Assembly (NCBI RefSeq): GCF_000721075.1
Contig: NZ_JOEQ01000017.1
Coordinates: forward strand, 1 to 64,000
From: Streptosporangium amethystogenes
Lineage (GTDB): Bacteria > Actinomycetota > Actinomycetes > Streptosporangiales > Streptosporangiaceae
Length of the DNA stretch: 64,000 nt
Direction: 5' to 3'
A model generated the notes under the pieces. It saw only the letters and a list, made by a program, of their open reading frames with translations, was not told the origin of the DNA and ran no database searches. Positions 17,844 through 27,298 of the stretch are shown in pieces; positions within the stretch are counted from its first letter, which is position 1; the number at the start of each line of letters is the position of its first letter. A program made the position numbers and the translations under genes.

Positions 17844-18889
17844 ACGGTCACCCTCACCTTCGTGTCGGCGCCGGTGGACGCGGGTGGGGCGCCGCGTCCT
17901 CGGCGGTGGAACACCTTCTCCCTGAAGGTCGGCGACTGCAGCAGGCAGACCAGGGTGACGACGAGCGCCTTGAAGAGCAGCGTCGTCTCCGGCGGCACGC
18001 CGATCGAGTAGATCGTGGTGGTCAGCGTCTGGATGATGAGCGCGCCGAGCACGGTGCCGCCGAGCGAGAACCGGCCGCCCGCGAGCGAGGTGCCGCCGAT
18101 CACGACGGCGAGGATCGCGTCGAGCTCGATCCAGAGCCCGGCGTTGTTGCCGTCGGCGCTGGACACGTTGGAGCTGATCATCAGCCCCGCGATGCCGGCG
18201 CACAGGCCGCAGAACGCGTAGACCACGATGATCAGACCCCGGGAGCGGATGCCCGCCAGACGGCTGGCCTCGGCGTTCCCGCCGACCGACTCGATGAGCA
18301 GGCCGAGGGCGAGGCGCCGGGTGAGGAAGGCGGTCAGCGCGAGCACGACCAGCACGATGAGGATGCAGAACGGCACGGTGAGCCAGTAGCCGCCGCCCAC
18401 CAGCTTGTACGGCACGCTGTTGACGGTGATGATCTGGCCGTCGGTGACCAGCTGGGCCAGGCCTCGCCCGGCGACCATCAGGATCAGCGTCGCGATGATC
18501 GGCTGAATGCCGATCCCGGCGACGAGGAACCCGTTCCACACCCCCAGCACCAGGGAGAGCGCCAACGCCAGGCCGATCGCCGCGAGGACGCCGCCCACCG
18601 CGTTCTGGTCGTCCAGCTCGCTGATCCGCAGGCAGGCGAGCGCCCCGGAGATGGCCACCATCGATCCCACGGACAGGTCGATGCCGCCGGTGGCGATGAC
18701 CAGTGTCATGCCGATCGCCACCAGGATCAGCGGCGCGCCGAAGCGGATGATGTCGATGAGGCTGCCGTAGAGGTGGCCGTCCTTCATCTGTACCGACAGG
18801 AAGCCGTCGGTGAACGCGACGTTGGTCGCCAGTAGCAGGACGAGAATGAGCACCGGCCACAGCAGGCGGTGCCTGGCAAGACGGTTCAT
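17840..18889 (-). CDS. Sugar ABC importer permease, YtfT-like
   Basis: 349-residue permease of the same class as its downstream neighbour. An N-terminal helix (HRLLWPVLILVLLLATNVAF) is followed by GMTLVIATGGIDLSVGSMVA and by GGNAEASRLAGIRSRG, the usual conserved points of this family. ATG at 18889 overlaps the stop of the ATPase gene (ATGA). With the ATPase and YjfF-like permease it forms a pentose or furanose importer, but no binding-protein gene belongs to this operon. Confidence 0.92.
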   Translation of the reverse strand: MNRLARHRLLWPVLILVLLLATNVAFTDGFLSVQMKDGHLYGSLIDIIRFGAPLILVAIGMTLVIATGGIDLSVGSMVAISGALACLRISELDDQNAVGGVLAAIGLALALSLVLGVWNGFLVAGIGIQPIIATLILMVAGRGLAQLVTDGQIITVNSVPYKLVGGGYWLTVPFCILIVLVVLALTAFLTRRLALGLLIESVGGNAEASRLAGIRSRGLIIVVYAFCGLCAGIAGLMISSNVSSADGNNAGLWIELDAILAVVIGGTSLAGGRFSLGGTVLGALIIQTLTTTIYSIGVPPETTLLFKALVVTLVCLLQSPTFREKVFHRRGRGAPPASTGADTKVRVTV

Positions 18890-20403
18890 GGGCGGGCTCC
18901 GCTGGCGATCGTCTCCATGAGGACGTCGACCGTGAGGTCGTCGTCGTTGGGCAGCTGCGCCACCAGGTGCCGGTCGCGCAGCACGCCGACCCGGTGGCTG
19001 AGCCGGAGCACCTCCTCCAGCTCGGCGGAGATGAACAGCACGGCCATGCCCCCGTCGGACAGGGAGACGACCAGGCGCTGGATCTCGGCCTTGGCCCCGA
19101 CGTCGATGCCGCGGGTCGGCTCGTCCAGGATGAGCAGCCGCGGCTCGACGATGAGCCAGCGGGCCAGCAGCACCTTCTGCTGGTTGCCGCCGCTGAGGTT
19201 GCGCACGAGTTGTTCGGGGTTGGGAGGGTTGATGCGCAGCGCGCCGATGTATTTCTCCACCAGCTCGTCCTGGCGGCGGCGCGGTATGGGCCTGGCCCAG
19301 CCCCGCGCCGCCGCCAGGGCCAGCACGATGTTCTCCCGCACGGTGAGGTCGGCGATCAGGCCCTCGGTCCGCCGGTTCTCCGGGCAGAAGGCGATTCCCC
19401 TGGCGGTCGCGGCGCGCGGGGTGCGCAGCGAGACCGGCGTACCGTCGATCACCACCTCTCCTGCTCCCGCGTGGTCCGCGCCGAAGAGCAGGCGGGCGAT
19501 CTCGGTGCGGCCGGAGCCGAGCAGCCCGGCCAGGCCCACCACCTCGCCCTGGTGAATGGAGAGCGTGAACGGTTGCACGGCCCCCGCCCTGCCGAGTTCC
19601 CTCGCCTCGATGATCACGTCGCCGGTCCGTGCCAGGTCCTTGGGCTTCTCGTCGAGCCGTTCCAGGTCGGCGAGCTCATTGCCGATCATCTTGCCGACCA
19701 GCTCCACCTGGCTCAGCTCGGCGGTGAGGTGCTCACCGACCAGCCGGCCGTTGCGCAGGATCGTCATCCGGTCGGCGATCTCGTAGACCTGGTCGAGGAA
19801 GTGCGAGACGAAGAGGATGGCGATCCCCTCCTCCTTGAGCCGCCGCATCACCCGAAACAGCTGCGCGACCTCCCCCGCGTCCAGGCTGGAGGTCGGCTCG
19901 TCGAGGATGAGCACGCTCGCGGAGATGTCGACGGCCCGCGCGATCGCCACCATCTGCTGCACGGCCGGCGAGTACGAGGACAGCGGCGCCGAGACGTCCA
20001 GGTCGAGGTCGAGCCTGGCGAGCAGCTCGGCCGCGCGCCGGCGTGTCTCACCCCACCGGATGCGGCCGAAGCGGCGCGGTTCGCGCCCGATGAAGATGTT
20101 CTCGGCCACTGAGAGGTTCGCGCAGAGGTTGAGCTCCTGGTAGACGGTGCTGATCCCGGCCCGCTGCGCCTCCAGGGGGCCGGTGAAGGCGATTGGCGCG
20201 CCGGCCAGCTCGATCCGGCCCGCGTCGACGTCGTACACGCCGGTGAGCACCTTGATGAGCGTCGACTTCCCCGCGCCGTTCTCTCCCATCAGCGCGTGCA
20301 CCTCCCCCGGCAGGAGTCTGAAGTCCACACCGGTCAGCGCCTTGACGCCGGGAAACTCCTTGCTGATCCCGATCATCCGCAGGATCGGGTCGGGTTCGGC
20401 CAT
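18886..20403 (-). CDS. Sugar ABC importer ATPase, YtfR-like
   Basis: 505-residue tandem ATPase of the RbsA/AraG/YtfR class. The first domain has Walker [17 protein letters not shown] and a degenerate signature SPAVQQMV; the second has an altered Walker A region (GLLGSGRTE) and a good signature [15 protein letters not shown], both normal for this class. ATG at 20403 has an AGGAAAGGGAG site ahead and the protein then begins at the usual ILRMIGISKEFPGVKAL. It is the first gene of the minus-strand ara operon, 184 bp after a perfect LacI-type operator. Confidence 0.94.
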   Translation of the reverse strand: MAEPDPILRMIGISKEFPGVKALTGVDFRLLPGEVHALMGENGAGKSTLIKVLTGVYDVDAGRIELAGAPIAFTGPLEAQRAGISTVYQELNLCANLSVAENIFIGREPRRFGRIRWGETRRRAAELLARLDLDLDVSAPLSSYSPAVQQMVAIARAVDISASVLILDEPTSSLDAGEVAQLFRVMRRLKEEGIAILFVSHFLDQVYEIADRMTILRNGRLVGEHLTAELSQVELVGKMIGNELADLERLDEKPKDLARTGDVIIEARELGRAGAVQPFTLSIHQGEVVGLAGLLGSGRTEIARLLFGADHAGAGEVVIDGTPVSLRTPRAATARGIAFCPENRRTEGLIADLTVRENIVLALAAARGWARPIPRRRQDELVEKYIGALRINPPNPEQLVRNLSGGNQQKVLLARWLIVEPRLLILDEPTRGIDVGAKAEIQRLVVSLSDGGMAVLFISAELEEVLRLSHRVGVLRDRHLVAQLPNDDDLTVDVLMETIASGARP

Positions 20404-20586
20404 GCGGCTCCCTTTCCTCCCAGGAGACGGGCCGCCCGCGAGGCGGCCCGCCAGGTCAGTTGCGGCGGGTGGGCGGCGCCTTTCCGGCCCGCTCCCGCGT
20501 GAGAATCGTCTTCGTACGAGCCGGCGTCCGCTGCTCCGCCGGCCGGGCGTCCGGTGTTGGTGGGGTGCGCTGGGGCCCGGCTGGAC

Positions 20587-20598
20587 GTTAGCGCTAAC
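20587..20598. promoter_or_regulatory. LacI-type operator for the ara operon
   Basis: GTTAGCGCTAAC is a perfect 12-bp palindrome with the central CG typical of LacI-family sites. It lies between the LacI gene and the first gene of the transporter-araBDA operon. The half-sites match those at 21664, 21787 and 21928, which indicates one regulator for all. Confidence 0.75.
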
Positions 20599-20609
20599 AT
20601 CAACGGGCG

Positions 20610-21632
20610 TCACGGGTGGACCGGTGCGGTGCTGGCCCTGGCCACGAACCTCGGCGGAACGACATGCCGCTCGTGGGACCATTCCGCGCCCGCCTCCATC
20701 TGCCTGAGCAGCAGTTCGATGCTCCATCTCCCGACCGCCCCGAAGTCCTGCCTGACCGTGGTGAGCGGCGGGGTGAAGAACTCCGACTCCGGGATGTCGT
20801 CGAACCCCACGATGCTGATCTGCTCGGGAACCCGCACTCCCCGCTCGGCGAAGGCACGCAGCGCACCGAGCGCCATCTGGTCGTTGGCGACGAACACCGC
20901 GGTGACACCAGGCACCGCCGCCAGGCGCAGACCCGCCTGGTAGCCGGAGCGCGGGCTCCAGTCACCGGGCAGCGGTTCGGGGATCGGACGGCCCGCCGCG
21001 ACCAGCACGTCGCGCCAGCCCTCGATCCGCCCCTCGACCTCCAGCCAGTCCGGCGGGCCGCCGATGTGCCAGACGGTCTCGTGGCCGAGGTCGAGCAGGT
21101 GCCTGGTGGCCAGCCGGGCACCGTGGACCTGGTCGACGCTGACCACCGACACGTCGCCGGAGTGGCCGCCCTCGACGGCCACCACGGGGATGTCGGTGGG
21201 CACATCGGCCAGCGCCGGGGCGGCCGAGCGCTGCGGCGCGACCACCACGATGCCGTCGACGCCCTGCTCGGCCAGGTAGCCGAGCGCGTCGCGCACTCCC
21301 GCGGTGTCGATGGTCTTGAGGCTGACCATGCTGACGAAGTAACCCGCCGACCTGGCGGCCTGCTCGATGCCGTACACGGTGCTCGCCGGCCCGTACAGGG
21401 TCGTGTCGAAGCTGACCACGCCGAGGGTGCGGGTATGCCTCGTGACCAGGGCGCGGGCCACCATGTTGCGCCGGTAGCCGAGCTCGTGGATCGCCGCCAG
21501 CACCCGGGCGCGGGTCTCGGCACGGACGTTGGGGTGGTCGTTGAGCACGCGTGAGACCGTCTGGTGCGACACGCCGGCCTTCGTGGCGACATCCGCCATC
21601 ACCGGCGGGCGGCGCTCGTGGCTCGGGCTCAC
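20610..21632 (-). CDS. LacI-family regulator of arabinose genes
   Basis: 340-residue repressor. The N-terminus holds the LacI helix-turn-helix (VMADVATKAGVSHQTVSRVL) and hinge helix region GYRRNMVARALVT, followed by a periplasmic-binding-protein-like sugar domain. GTG at 21632 is chosen because AGAAGGAG precedes it; an upstream ATG would place the operator very close to the start. Four near-identical operators flank it: one before the ara operon, one before its own start and two before chvE. It probably represses both sugar operons until arabinose or a related sugar binds. Confidence 0.9.
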   Translation of the reverse strand: MSPSHERRPPVMADVATKAGVSHQTVSRVLNDHPNVRAETRARVLAAIHELGYRRNMVARALVTRHTRTLGVVSFDTTLYGPASTVYGIEQAARSAGYFVSMVSLKTIDTAGVRDALGYLAEQGVDGIVVVAPQRSAAPALADVPTDIPVVAVEGGHSGDVSVVSVDQVHGARLATRHLLDLGHETVWHIGGPPDWLEVEGRIEGWRDVLVAAGRPIPEPLPGDWSPRSGYQAGLRLAAVPGVTAVFVANDQMALGALRAFAERGVRVPEQISIVGFDDIPESEFFTPPLTTVRQDFGAVGRWSIELLLRQMEAGAEWSHERHVVPPRFVARASTAPVHP

Positions 21633-21663
21633 GGTCGGCTCCTTCTGGTGGCTTGGCACAGAC

Positions 21664-21677
21664 TGTGAGCGCTAACA
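21664..21677. promoter_or_regulatory. LacI operator at the regulator's own promoter
   Basis: TGTGAGCGCTAACA lies 32 bp upstream of the LacI GTG start. It differs by one base from the reverse complement of the two chvE-side operators, so autoregulation is likely. Confidence 0.72.
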
Positions 21678-21743
21678 ACACCTCGCGTCAAGCACCCGCC
21701 ACATTGCATTCTGGTTACACGGAAACCATTCGTTAACACCTAC

Positions 21744-21772
21744 TTGACGGCACCGCCATCACGCCCTTAACT
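21744..21772 (+). promoter_or_regulatory. Candidate promoter of chvE operon
   Basis: TTGACG at 21744-21749 and TTAACT at 21767-21772 are separated by 17 bp, a vegetative sigma-factor arrangement. The operator at 21787-21800 sits just downstream, over the likely transcription start, as expected for repression. A second TTGACA at 21851 with a weak -10 lies before the second operator. Confidence 0.5.
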
Positions 21773-21786
21773 GTCCCATACCCCGT

Positions 21787-21800
21787 TGTTAACGCTCACA
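21787..21800. promoter_or_regulatory. LacI operator chvE-1
   Basis: TGTTAACGCTCACA, identical to the site at 21928-21941 and 141 bp from it. It follows the candidate -10 box of the chvE promoter by 14 bp. Two identical sites at this spacing could permit DNA looping, as in other LacI systems. Confidence 0.72.
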
Positions 21801-21927
21801 TATCCTCCGGGAAGGTCTTCATGACGCGAGGACTTCTGACCGCCCGGGGGTTGACAGCCGGCCGACTCCGGCATCCGATGTCTCGTCACACAGCCGGCCG
21901 GATCCACGCGGCGTCCCGCGCCGCCGC

Positions 21928-21941
21928 TGTTAACGCTCACA
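21928..21941. promoter_or_regulatory. LacI operator chvE-2
   Basis: Second exact copy of TGTTAACGCTCACA, in the leader region about 205 bp before the chvE start. The remaining leader to 22145 holds no gene with good support; it includes a short imperfect repeat of GGACCTGTTCACGGACC type near 21955-21995. Confidence 0.72.
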
Positions 21942-22145
21942 GAATTGCTCAGGGACCTGCCCGCGGACCTGTTCACGGACCTGTTCACGGACGGTGCGGC
22001 GAGCCGGGTCACGGCCCCGAAGGAACGCACCCCGGTGGCGGCACGCACCGCCCGACCACCCGCTGCTCCCGGGAAGCGCCACCTCCCACCTCTCCCGCGG
22101 CCCTCCCCCGGCCAGGGCCCCGGACCCCCACACTGGAGGTATTCG

Positions 22146-23282
22146 ATGAAGTTCGCGAAGCTGGTCACCTTCTCGGTGAGCCTGGCTCTCGCCATGGGAG
22201 TGACGGCCTGTGGCTCAAGCGTCAAGACCGTCGACCAGGGCGCGTCGGAGGCCGCCTCCGCGGCGCCCGCCGACACCCTGGTCGGCGTCACGATGCCGAC
22301 CAAGTCCTCCGAGCGCTGGATCCACGACGGTGACAACGTCAAGAGCGCCCTGGAGAAGCTGGGCTACAAGGTCGACCTGCAGTACGCGGAGAACGACATC
22401 CCCACGCAGGTCAACCAGATCGAGAACCAGATCACCAAGGGCGCCAAGCTGCTGATCATCGCCTCGATCGACGGCACCGCCATCACCACGCAGCTCCAGC
22501 AGGCGGCCGACAAGAAGATCCCGGTGATCGCCTACGACCGCCTCATCCGCAACTCGCCGAACGTCGACTACTACGCCACCTTCGACAACTTCAAGGTGGG
22601 CGTGCAGCAGGCGACCTCGCTCCTGGTCGGTCTGAAGCTGAAGAAGGAGGACGGCTCCGAAGGCGACGCCAAGGGCCCGTTCAACATCGAGATCTTCGCC
22701 GGCTCACCGGACGACAACAACGCCACCTTCTTCTACAACGGCGCGATGGAGACCCTGAAGCCGTACATCGACTCCGGCACCCTGGTCGTCAAGAGCGGCC
22801 AGACCGACTTCAAGACCGTCGCGATCCTGCGCTGGGACCCGGCCACCGCGCAGAAGCGGATGGAGGACCTGATCACCAAGTCCTACTCCGGCAAAACCCT
22901 GGTCGACGGCGTGCTCTCCCCGTACGACGGTCTGTCCATCGGCATCCTGTCGGCGCTGAAGAGCAGCGGCTACGGCACCGCCGGCCAGCCGTACCCGATC
23001 GTGACCGGCCAGGACGGCGAGGTCGCCTCGGTCAAGTCGATCATCGCGGGCGAGCAGTACGCGACGATCTACAAGGACACCCGTGAGCTGGCCGCCGTCA
23101 CCGTCGAGATGGCCGACGCGGTGCTCAAGGGCGGCAAGCCCGAGGTGAACAACACCGAGGACTACGACAACGGCAACAAGGTCGTCCCGTCCAACCTGCT
23201 GGAGCCCGTGATCGTCTACAAGGACAACTACAAGAAGGTCCTCGTCGACTCCGGCTACTACACCGAAGACCAGCTCAAGTAG
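22146..23282 (+). CDS. chvE: ChvE-like sugar-binding lipoprotein
   Basis: 378-residue periplasmic-type binding protein of the ChvE/XylF group, which binds aldoses such as arabinose, glucose, galactose or xylose. The N-terminus [18 protein letters not shown] then VTACGSS carries a lipobox, so the mature protein is lipid-anchored. Group-typical stretches are [11 protein letters not shown] and [18 protein letters not shown] at 22146 follows a GGAGG site; earlier in-frame starts would hide the signal peptide. It is the first gene of the chvE-gguA-gguB operon under the LacI operators. Confidence 0.92.
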   Translation: MKFAKLVTFSVSLALAMGVTACGSSVKTVDQGASEAASAAPADTLVGVTMPTKSSERWIHDGDNVKSALEKLGYKVDLQYAENDIPTQVNQIENQITKGAKLLIIASIDGTAITTQLQQAADKKIPVIAYDRLIRNSPNVDYYATFDNFKVGVQQATSLLVGLKLKKEDGSEGDAKGPFNIEIFAGSPDDNNATFFYNGAMETLKPYIDSGTLVVKSGQTDFKTVAILRWDPATAQKRMEDLITKSYSGKTLVDGVLSPYDGLSIGILSALKSSGYGTAGQPYPIVTGQDGEVASVKSIIAGEQYATIYKDTRELAAVTVEMADAVLKGGKPEVNNTEDYDNGNKVVPSNLLEPVIVYKDNYKKVLVDSGYYTEDQLK

Positions 23283-23291
23283 GAGCACCGG

Positions 23292-23323
23292 CGCCACCCC
23301 CGCGAGCGTCCGCGGGGGTGGCG
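23292..23323 (+). terminator. Intercistronic hairpin after chvE
   Basis: A perfect 13-bp stem (arms 23292-23304 and 23311-23323, loop AGCGTC) lies 9 bp after the chvE stop. Such hairpins commonly let binding-protein mRNA accumulate above the ATPase and permease messages. It also argues against the GTG at 23318 as the start of the next gene. Confidence 0.7.
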
Positions 23324-23356
23324 GGGCTCCCGGAAGACGCCGAGGAGGCGGACGGC

Positions 23357-24886
23357 TTGACCGACGACATACTCCGGATGCGCGGGATCACCAAGACGTT
23401 CCCGGGTGTCAAAGCCCTGCAGGACGTCAACCTGGCGGTACGCAGGGGCGAGATACACGCGATCTGCGGGGAGAACGGCGCCGGGAAGTCGACGCTGATG
23501 AAGGTCCTGTCCGGCGTGTACCCGCACGGTTCGTACGACGGCGAGATCTTCTTCGACGGCGAGCCGTGCCGCTTCTCCGACATCAGGGACAGCGAGCGGC
23601 ACGGCATCGTGATCATTCACCAGGAGCTGGCGCTCAGCCCGTACCTGTCGATCGCCGAGAACATCTTCCTCGGCAACGAGCGGACCAGCCGCGGCCTGAT
23701 CGACTGGAACCGGACCAACGCCGAGGCCGCCGAGCTGCTGGAACGGGTCGGGCTACGCGAGAACCCGGTGACACGCGCGATGGACGTCGGGGTCGGCAAG
23801 CAGCAGCTGGTGGAGATCGCCAAAGCGCTGTCCAAGCAGGTCAGACTGCTCATCCTCGACGAGCCGACCGCCTCGCTCAACGACGAGGACTCCGCGCACC
23901 TGCTCGACCTGCTGCGAGGGCTGCGCGAGGAGGGCATCACCTCGGTGATCATCTCGCACAAGCTGAACGAGATCCAGGCCATCGCCGACTCCACCACGAT
24001 CCTGCGTGACGGCCGGACGATCGAGACCCTGGACATGAGCGGCGAGGAGGTCACCGAGGAGCGCATCATCGCCGGCATGGTGGGCCGCGACCTCGAACAC
24101 CGCTTCCCGCCGCACGAGCCGAAGATCGGCGAGGAGGCGTTGCGGATCGAGGACTGGACGGTGCACAGCCCCAGCCAGCACGACCGCGTCGTCGTCTCCG
24201 GCGCCAACCTGACACTGCGCCGCGGCGAGATCGTCGGCCTGGCCGGCCTGATGGGCGCCGGCCGCACCGAGCTGGCGATGAGCGTGTTCGGCCGGAGCTA
24301 CGGGGTTGGCATCTCCGGCCGCGTCTACAAGAACGGCGGGGAGATCCAGCTCCGCACGGTCGGCGAGGCGATCGGCCACGGGCTCGCGTACGCCACCGAG
24401 GACCGCAAGCGGTACGGCCTCAACCTGATCGACGACATCAAGCGGAACGTGTCGGCCGCCGCACTGGGGAAGCTGGCCAGGCGCGGCTGGGTCGACGACA
24501 ACAAGGAGTACCAGGTCGCCGACGGCTTCCGGGAGAGCATGAACATCAAGGCCCCCAGCGTGCTGTCGGTCACCGGGAAGCTCAGCGGCGGCAACCAGCA
24601 GAAGGTGGTGCTGTCGAAGTGGATCTTCACCGACGCCGACGTGCTGATCCTCGACGAGCCCACCCGCGGCATCGACGTGGGCGCCAAGTACGAGATCTAC
24701 TCGATCATCAACCGGCTCGCCGACCAGGGCAAGGCCATCCTGGTCATCTCCTCGGAGCTGCCCGAGTTGCTCGGCGTCTGCGACCGCGTCTATGCCATGT
24801 CCGCCGGCCGCATCACCGGTGAGGTCTCCCGGGCCGAGGCCACCCCTGAGCGGCTCATGCAGCTCATGACCAAGGAAAAGGAGTAA
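23357..24886 (+). CDS. gguA: Sugar ABC importer ATPase, GguA/MmsA-like
   Basis: 509-residue tandem ATPase that powers the ChvE importer. Walker [21 protein letters not shown], the family-typical insertion [15 protein letters not shown], and the second-domain signature [14 protein letters not shown] with Walker [14 protein letters not shown] are all present. TTG at 23357 is preferred because GAGGAGG lies 9 bp upstream and the protein then starts at the usual position; GTG at 23318 would lie in the hairpin. It precedes gguB by 7 bp. Confidence 0.93.
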   Translation: MTDDILRMRGITKTFPGVKALQDVNLAVRRGEIHAICGENGAGKSTLMKVLSGVYPHGSYDGEIFFDGEPCRFSDIRDSERHGIVIIHQELALSPYLSIAENIFLGNERTSRGLIDWNRTNAEAAELLERVGLRENPVTRAMDVGVGKQQLVEIAKALSKQVRLLILDEPTASLNDEDSAHLLDLLRGLREEGITSVIISHKLNEIQAIADSTTILRDGRTIETLDMSGEEVTEERIIAGMVGRDLEHRFPPHEPKIGEEALRIEDWTVHSPSQHDRVVVSGANLTLRRGEIVGLAGLMGAGRTELAMSVFGRSYGVGISGRVYKNGGEIQLRTVGEAIGHGLAYATEDRKRYGLNLIDDIKRNVSAAALGKLARRGWVDDNKEYQVADGFRESMNIKAPSVLSVTGKLSGGNQQKVVLSKWIFTDADVLILDEPTRGIDVGAKYEIYSIINRLADQGKAILVISSELPELLGVCDRVYAMSAGRITGEVSRAEATPERLMQLMTKEKE

Positions 24887-24893
24887 GGGCACG

Positions 24894-26141
24894 ATGAAGG
24901 TCCCGACCCGTGAGACAGCGCCATCGAGCGGCGGCCTTCCGGCGGTACCCGCCAAGGCGCCCGCCGGCCGCTTCTCCGTCAACCTGCGGCAGAGCGGCAT
25001 CTACATCGCCTTCGCGCTGATCATCGTGTTGTTCTCCATCCTGACCGACGGAGAGCTGCTCAGCCCGCAGAACATCTCCAACATCATGGTGCAGAACTCC
25101 TACGTGCTGATCCTGGCCATCGGCATGATCCTGATCATCATCGCCGGTCACATCGACCTCTCGGTGGGCTCGGTGGTGGGACTCACCGGCGCGATCGCGG
25201 CGGTGCTGATGGTCGACATGGACGTGGCCTGGCCGCTGGCGATCCTGGTCACGCTGGTCGCGGGCGCGCTGATCGGGGCCTGGCAGGGCTACTGGATCGC
25301 CTACTTCGGCATACCGGCGTTCATCGTCACCCTGGCCGGCATGCTGGTCTTCAGGGCACTGACCCTGACCGTGCTCGGCAACCAGGGCATCGGCCCCTTC
25401 CCCGACGAGGTGCGGACCCTCGCCAACGGCTTCGTGCCCGGTTTCCTCGGCAACATCGGCCTCGGCCCGCTCGGCGGCGCCGACCTGCTGACGCTGCTCG
25501 TCGGCCTGGCCGCGGTGGCCGGGATCGCCGGCACCCAGTGGCGGGCCCGCCAGGCACGGCTCGGCTACCGGCAGCAGGTCGACGCGCTGCCCCTGTTCCT
25601 GCTGAGGATCGGCGCCGCCGCCGCGGTGGTGATGGTGGTCATCGTGCAGCTCGCCAGGTTCAAGAACCTGCCCTGGGTGCTGGTGTTGCTGGCGATCCTG
25701 GTGCTGGGCTACACACTGCTGACCAACCGCGCGGTCTTCGGCCGCCACATCTACGCCATCGGCGGCAACCTGAACGCCGCGAGCCTGTCCGGCATCAAGG
25801 TGAAGTCCGTCACGTTCTGGATCTTCGTCAACATGGGGGTGCTCGCCGCGCTCGCCGGGATCATCTTCGCCGGGCGGCTGAACCAGGCCGGCCCAACGGC
25901 GGGCAACGGCTTCGAGCTGGACGCCATCGCGGCCGCCTTCATCGGCGGCGCCGCGGTCCAGGGCGGGGTGGGCAAGGTGGTCGGCGCCCTCACCGGCGGC
26001 CTCATCATGGCCGTGATCAACAACGGCATGTCCCTGATCGGCGCGCCCAGCGAGCGGGTCATGCTCTTCAAGGGCCTGGTGCTGCTCGCCGCCGTGGCCC
26101 TGGACGTCTGGACCAAGCGCCGGGCCGGTTCGGCTCGCTGA
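24894..26141 (+). CDS. gguB: Sugar ABC importer permease, GguB/MmsB-like
   Basis: 415-residue permease, longer than RbsC-type proteins because of extra helices in the middle, as is typical for GguB/XylH. It contains GMILIIIAGHIDLSVGSVVGL, the central hydrophilic stretch WRARQARLGYRQQ and the late GNLNAASLSGIKVKSVTF. AAGGAG precedes the ATG. With ChvE and GguA it forms a complete high-affinity aldose importer and closes the operon. Confidence 0.93.
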   Translation: MKVPTRETAPSSGGLPAVPAKAPAGRFSVNLRQSGIYIAFALIIVLFSILTDGELLSPQNISNIMVQNSYVLILAIGMILIIIAGHIDLSVGSVVGLTGAIAAVLMVDMDVAWPLAILVTLVAGALIGAWQGYWIAYFGIPAFIVTLAGMLVFRALTLTVLGNQGIGPFPDEVRTLANGFVPGFLGNIGLGPLGGADLLTLLVGLAAVAGIAGTQWRARQARLGYRQQVDALPLFLLRIGAAAAVVMVVIVQLARFKNLPWVLVLLAILVLGYTLLTNRAVFGRHIYAIGGNLNAASLSGIKVKSVTFWIFVNMGVLAALAGIIFAGRLNQAGPTAGNGFELDAIAAAFIGGAAVQGGVGKVVGALTGGLIMAVINNGMSLIGAPSERVMLFKGLVLLAAVALDVWTKRRAGSAR

Positions 26142-26161
26142 CCCCGTGCTCCCCACCCCCG

Positions 26162-26221
26162 CCCGCGTCCGCCGCGCGGGACGGTGGCGTCCGGGTGTGG
26201 GCCCCCTTACCTGAGGGTAAG
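26162..26221 (+). promoter_or_regulatory. Weak hairpins between gguB and terC
   Basis: CCCGCG and CGCGGG (26162-26180, 7-nt loop) may act as the end of the chvE operon. CTTACC-TGAG-GGTAAG at 26206-26221 forms a second small hairpin 33 bp before the terC start, close to its GGAGGG ribosome site. The layout does not match the manganese-sensing yybP-ykoY riboswitch that precedes many terC genes. Confidence 0.35.
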
Positions 26222-26253
26222 CGAGGGTTCTCAACCGGCTGGAGGGAACACGG

Positions 26254-27291
26254 ATGGCGATCGATTCGATTGGCATGTGGATCGCGGTCGTCGTTCTGGT
26301 GATGGCGCTGCTCGTCCTCGACTTCATGGTGGCGGCGCGCCGGCCGCACGCCGTGGGCATGCGCGAGGCCACCGCCTGGAGCGTCTTCTACATCGGCGTG
26401 GCCATCGCCTTCGGCCTGGTCCTGTGGTGGCTGGCCGGATCGGCGCTGGCGACCGAGTACTTCGCCGGATGGCTGGTGGAGAAGAGCCTCTCCGTCGACA
26501 ACCTCTTCGTCTTCGTCATCATCCTGGCGCGCTTCTCCGTGCCCCCGGAGAACCAGCAGAAGGTGCTGCTCTTCGGGATCGCCACCGCCCTCGTGCTGCG
26601 CGCCGTCCTCATCGCGGTCGGCGCGGCGGCCATCAGCCTCTTCTCCTTCACATTCCTGCTCTTCGGCCTGCTGCTGATCTGGACGGCGATCCAGCTCGTC
26701 CGGCACCGGAACGAGGAGCCCGACATCGAGAGCAACCCCCTGATCCGCTTCATCTCGAAGGCGCTCCCGGTCACCGAGAACCTGCACGACGGCAAGCTCG
26801 TCGTCCGCGAGGACGGAAAACGGATGGTCACCCCGCTGTTCGTGGTCTTCCTCGCGATCGGCAGCACCGACCTGCTGTTCGCCCTCGACTCCATTCCGGC
26901 GGTCTTCGGCGTCACCACGCACCCGCTCATCGTCTTCGCCGCCAACGCCTTCGCGCTGCTGGGGCTACGTGCCCTGTACTTCCTGATCGAGGGCCTGCTG
27001 GAGCGCCTGGTCTACCTGTCGATCGGCCTGGCGGTCATCCTCGGCTTCATCGGCCTGAAGCTCATCCTGGCCTTCCTGCACGAGGACGTCTCCAAGGCCT
27101 TCCCCGAGATCCCGACCCCGCTCTCGCTGATAGTGATCTTCCTGGTGCTGCTGGTCACCGTCGTCTTCAGCCTGCGCAGAGTGCGCGCCCACCCCGAGGA
27201 GCGCGCGCGGGCGGGCACCCTGCACCGGATGCGCCGCAAGGACAGGAACGGGGGCCAGGACGAGGGGCGACAGAGGCGGGACGACCGCTGA
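26254..27291 (+). CDS. TerC/Alx-family membrane protein
   Basis: 345-residue integral membrane protein with about nine helices. The TerC family signatures are clear: FAGWLVEKSLSVDNLFVFV and FLAIGSTDLLFALDSIPAVF, each with the acidic residues thought to bind metal. The family takes part in metal (manganese) export or in protection of metalated secreted proteins, and was named for tellurium resistance. The tail after residue 310 is Arg/Gln/Asp-rich and cytoplasmic. A GGAGGGA site precedes the ATG. No other tellurium genes are nearby. Confidence 0.92.
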   Translation: MAIDSIGMWIAVVVLVMALLVLDFMVAARRPHAVGMREATAWSVFYIGVAIAFGLVLWWLAGSALATEYFAGWLVEKSLSVDNLFVFVIILARFSVPPENQQKVLLFGIATALVLRAVLIAVGAAAISLFSFTFLLFGLLLIWTAIQLVRHRNEEPDIESNPLIRFISKALPVTENLHDGKLVVREDGKRMVTPLFVVFLAIGSTDLLFALDSIPAVFGVTTHPLIVFAANAFALLGLRALYFLIEGLLERLVYLSIGLAVILGFIGLKLILAFLHEDVSKAFPEIPTPLSLIVIFLVLLVTVVFSLRRVRAHPEERARAGTLHRMRRKDRNGGQDEGRQRRDDR

Positions 27292-27298
27292 GACCCCG

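Noticed and set aside
15108..18011. 967-codon plus-strand frame opposite araB and the permeases
   Set aside because: Same composition artefact, spanning several real genes on the other strand.
23318..23356. GTG at 23318 as the start of gguA
   Set aside because: It lies inside a perfect hairpin and has no ribosome site, while TTG 23357 has GAGGAGG.
26141..26253. Possible yybP-ykoY manganese riboswitch before terC
   Set aside because: The region is short and lacks the conserved loops; only small hairpins are visible.
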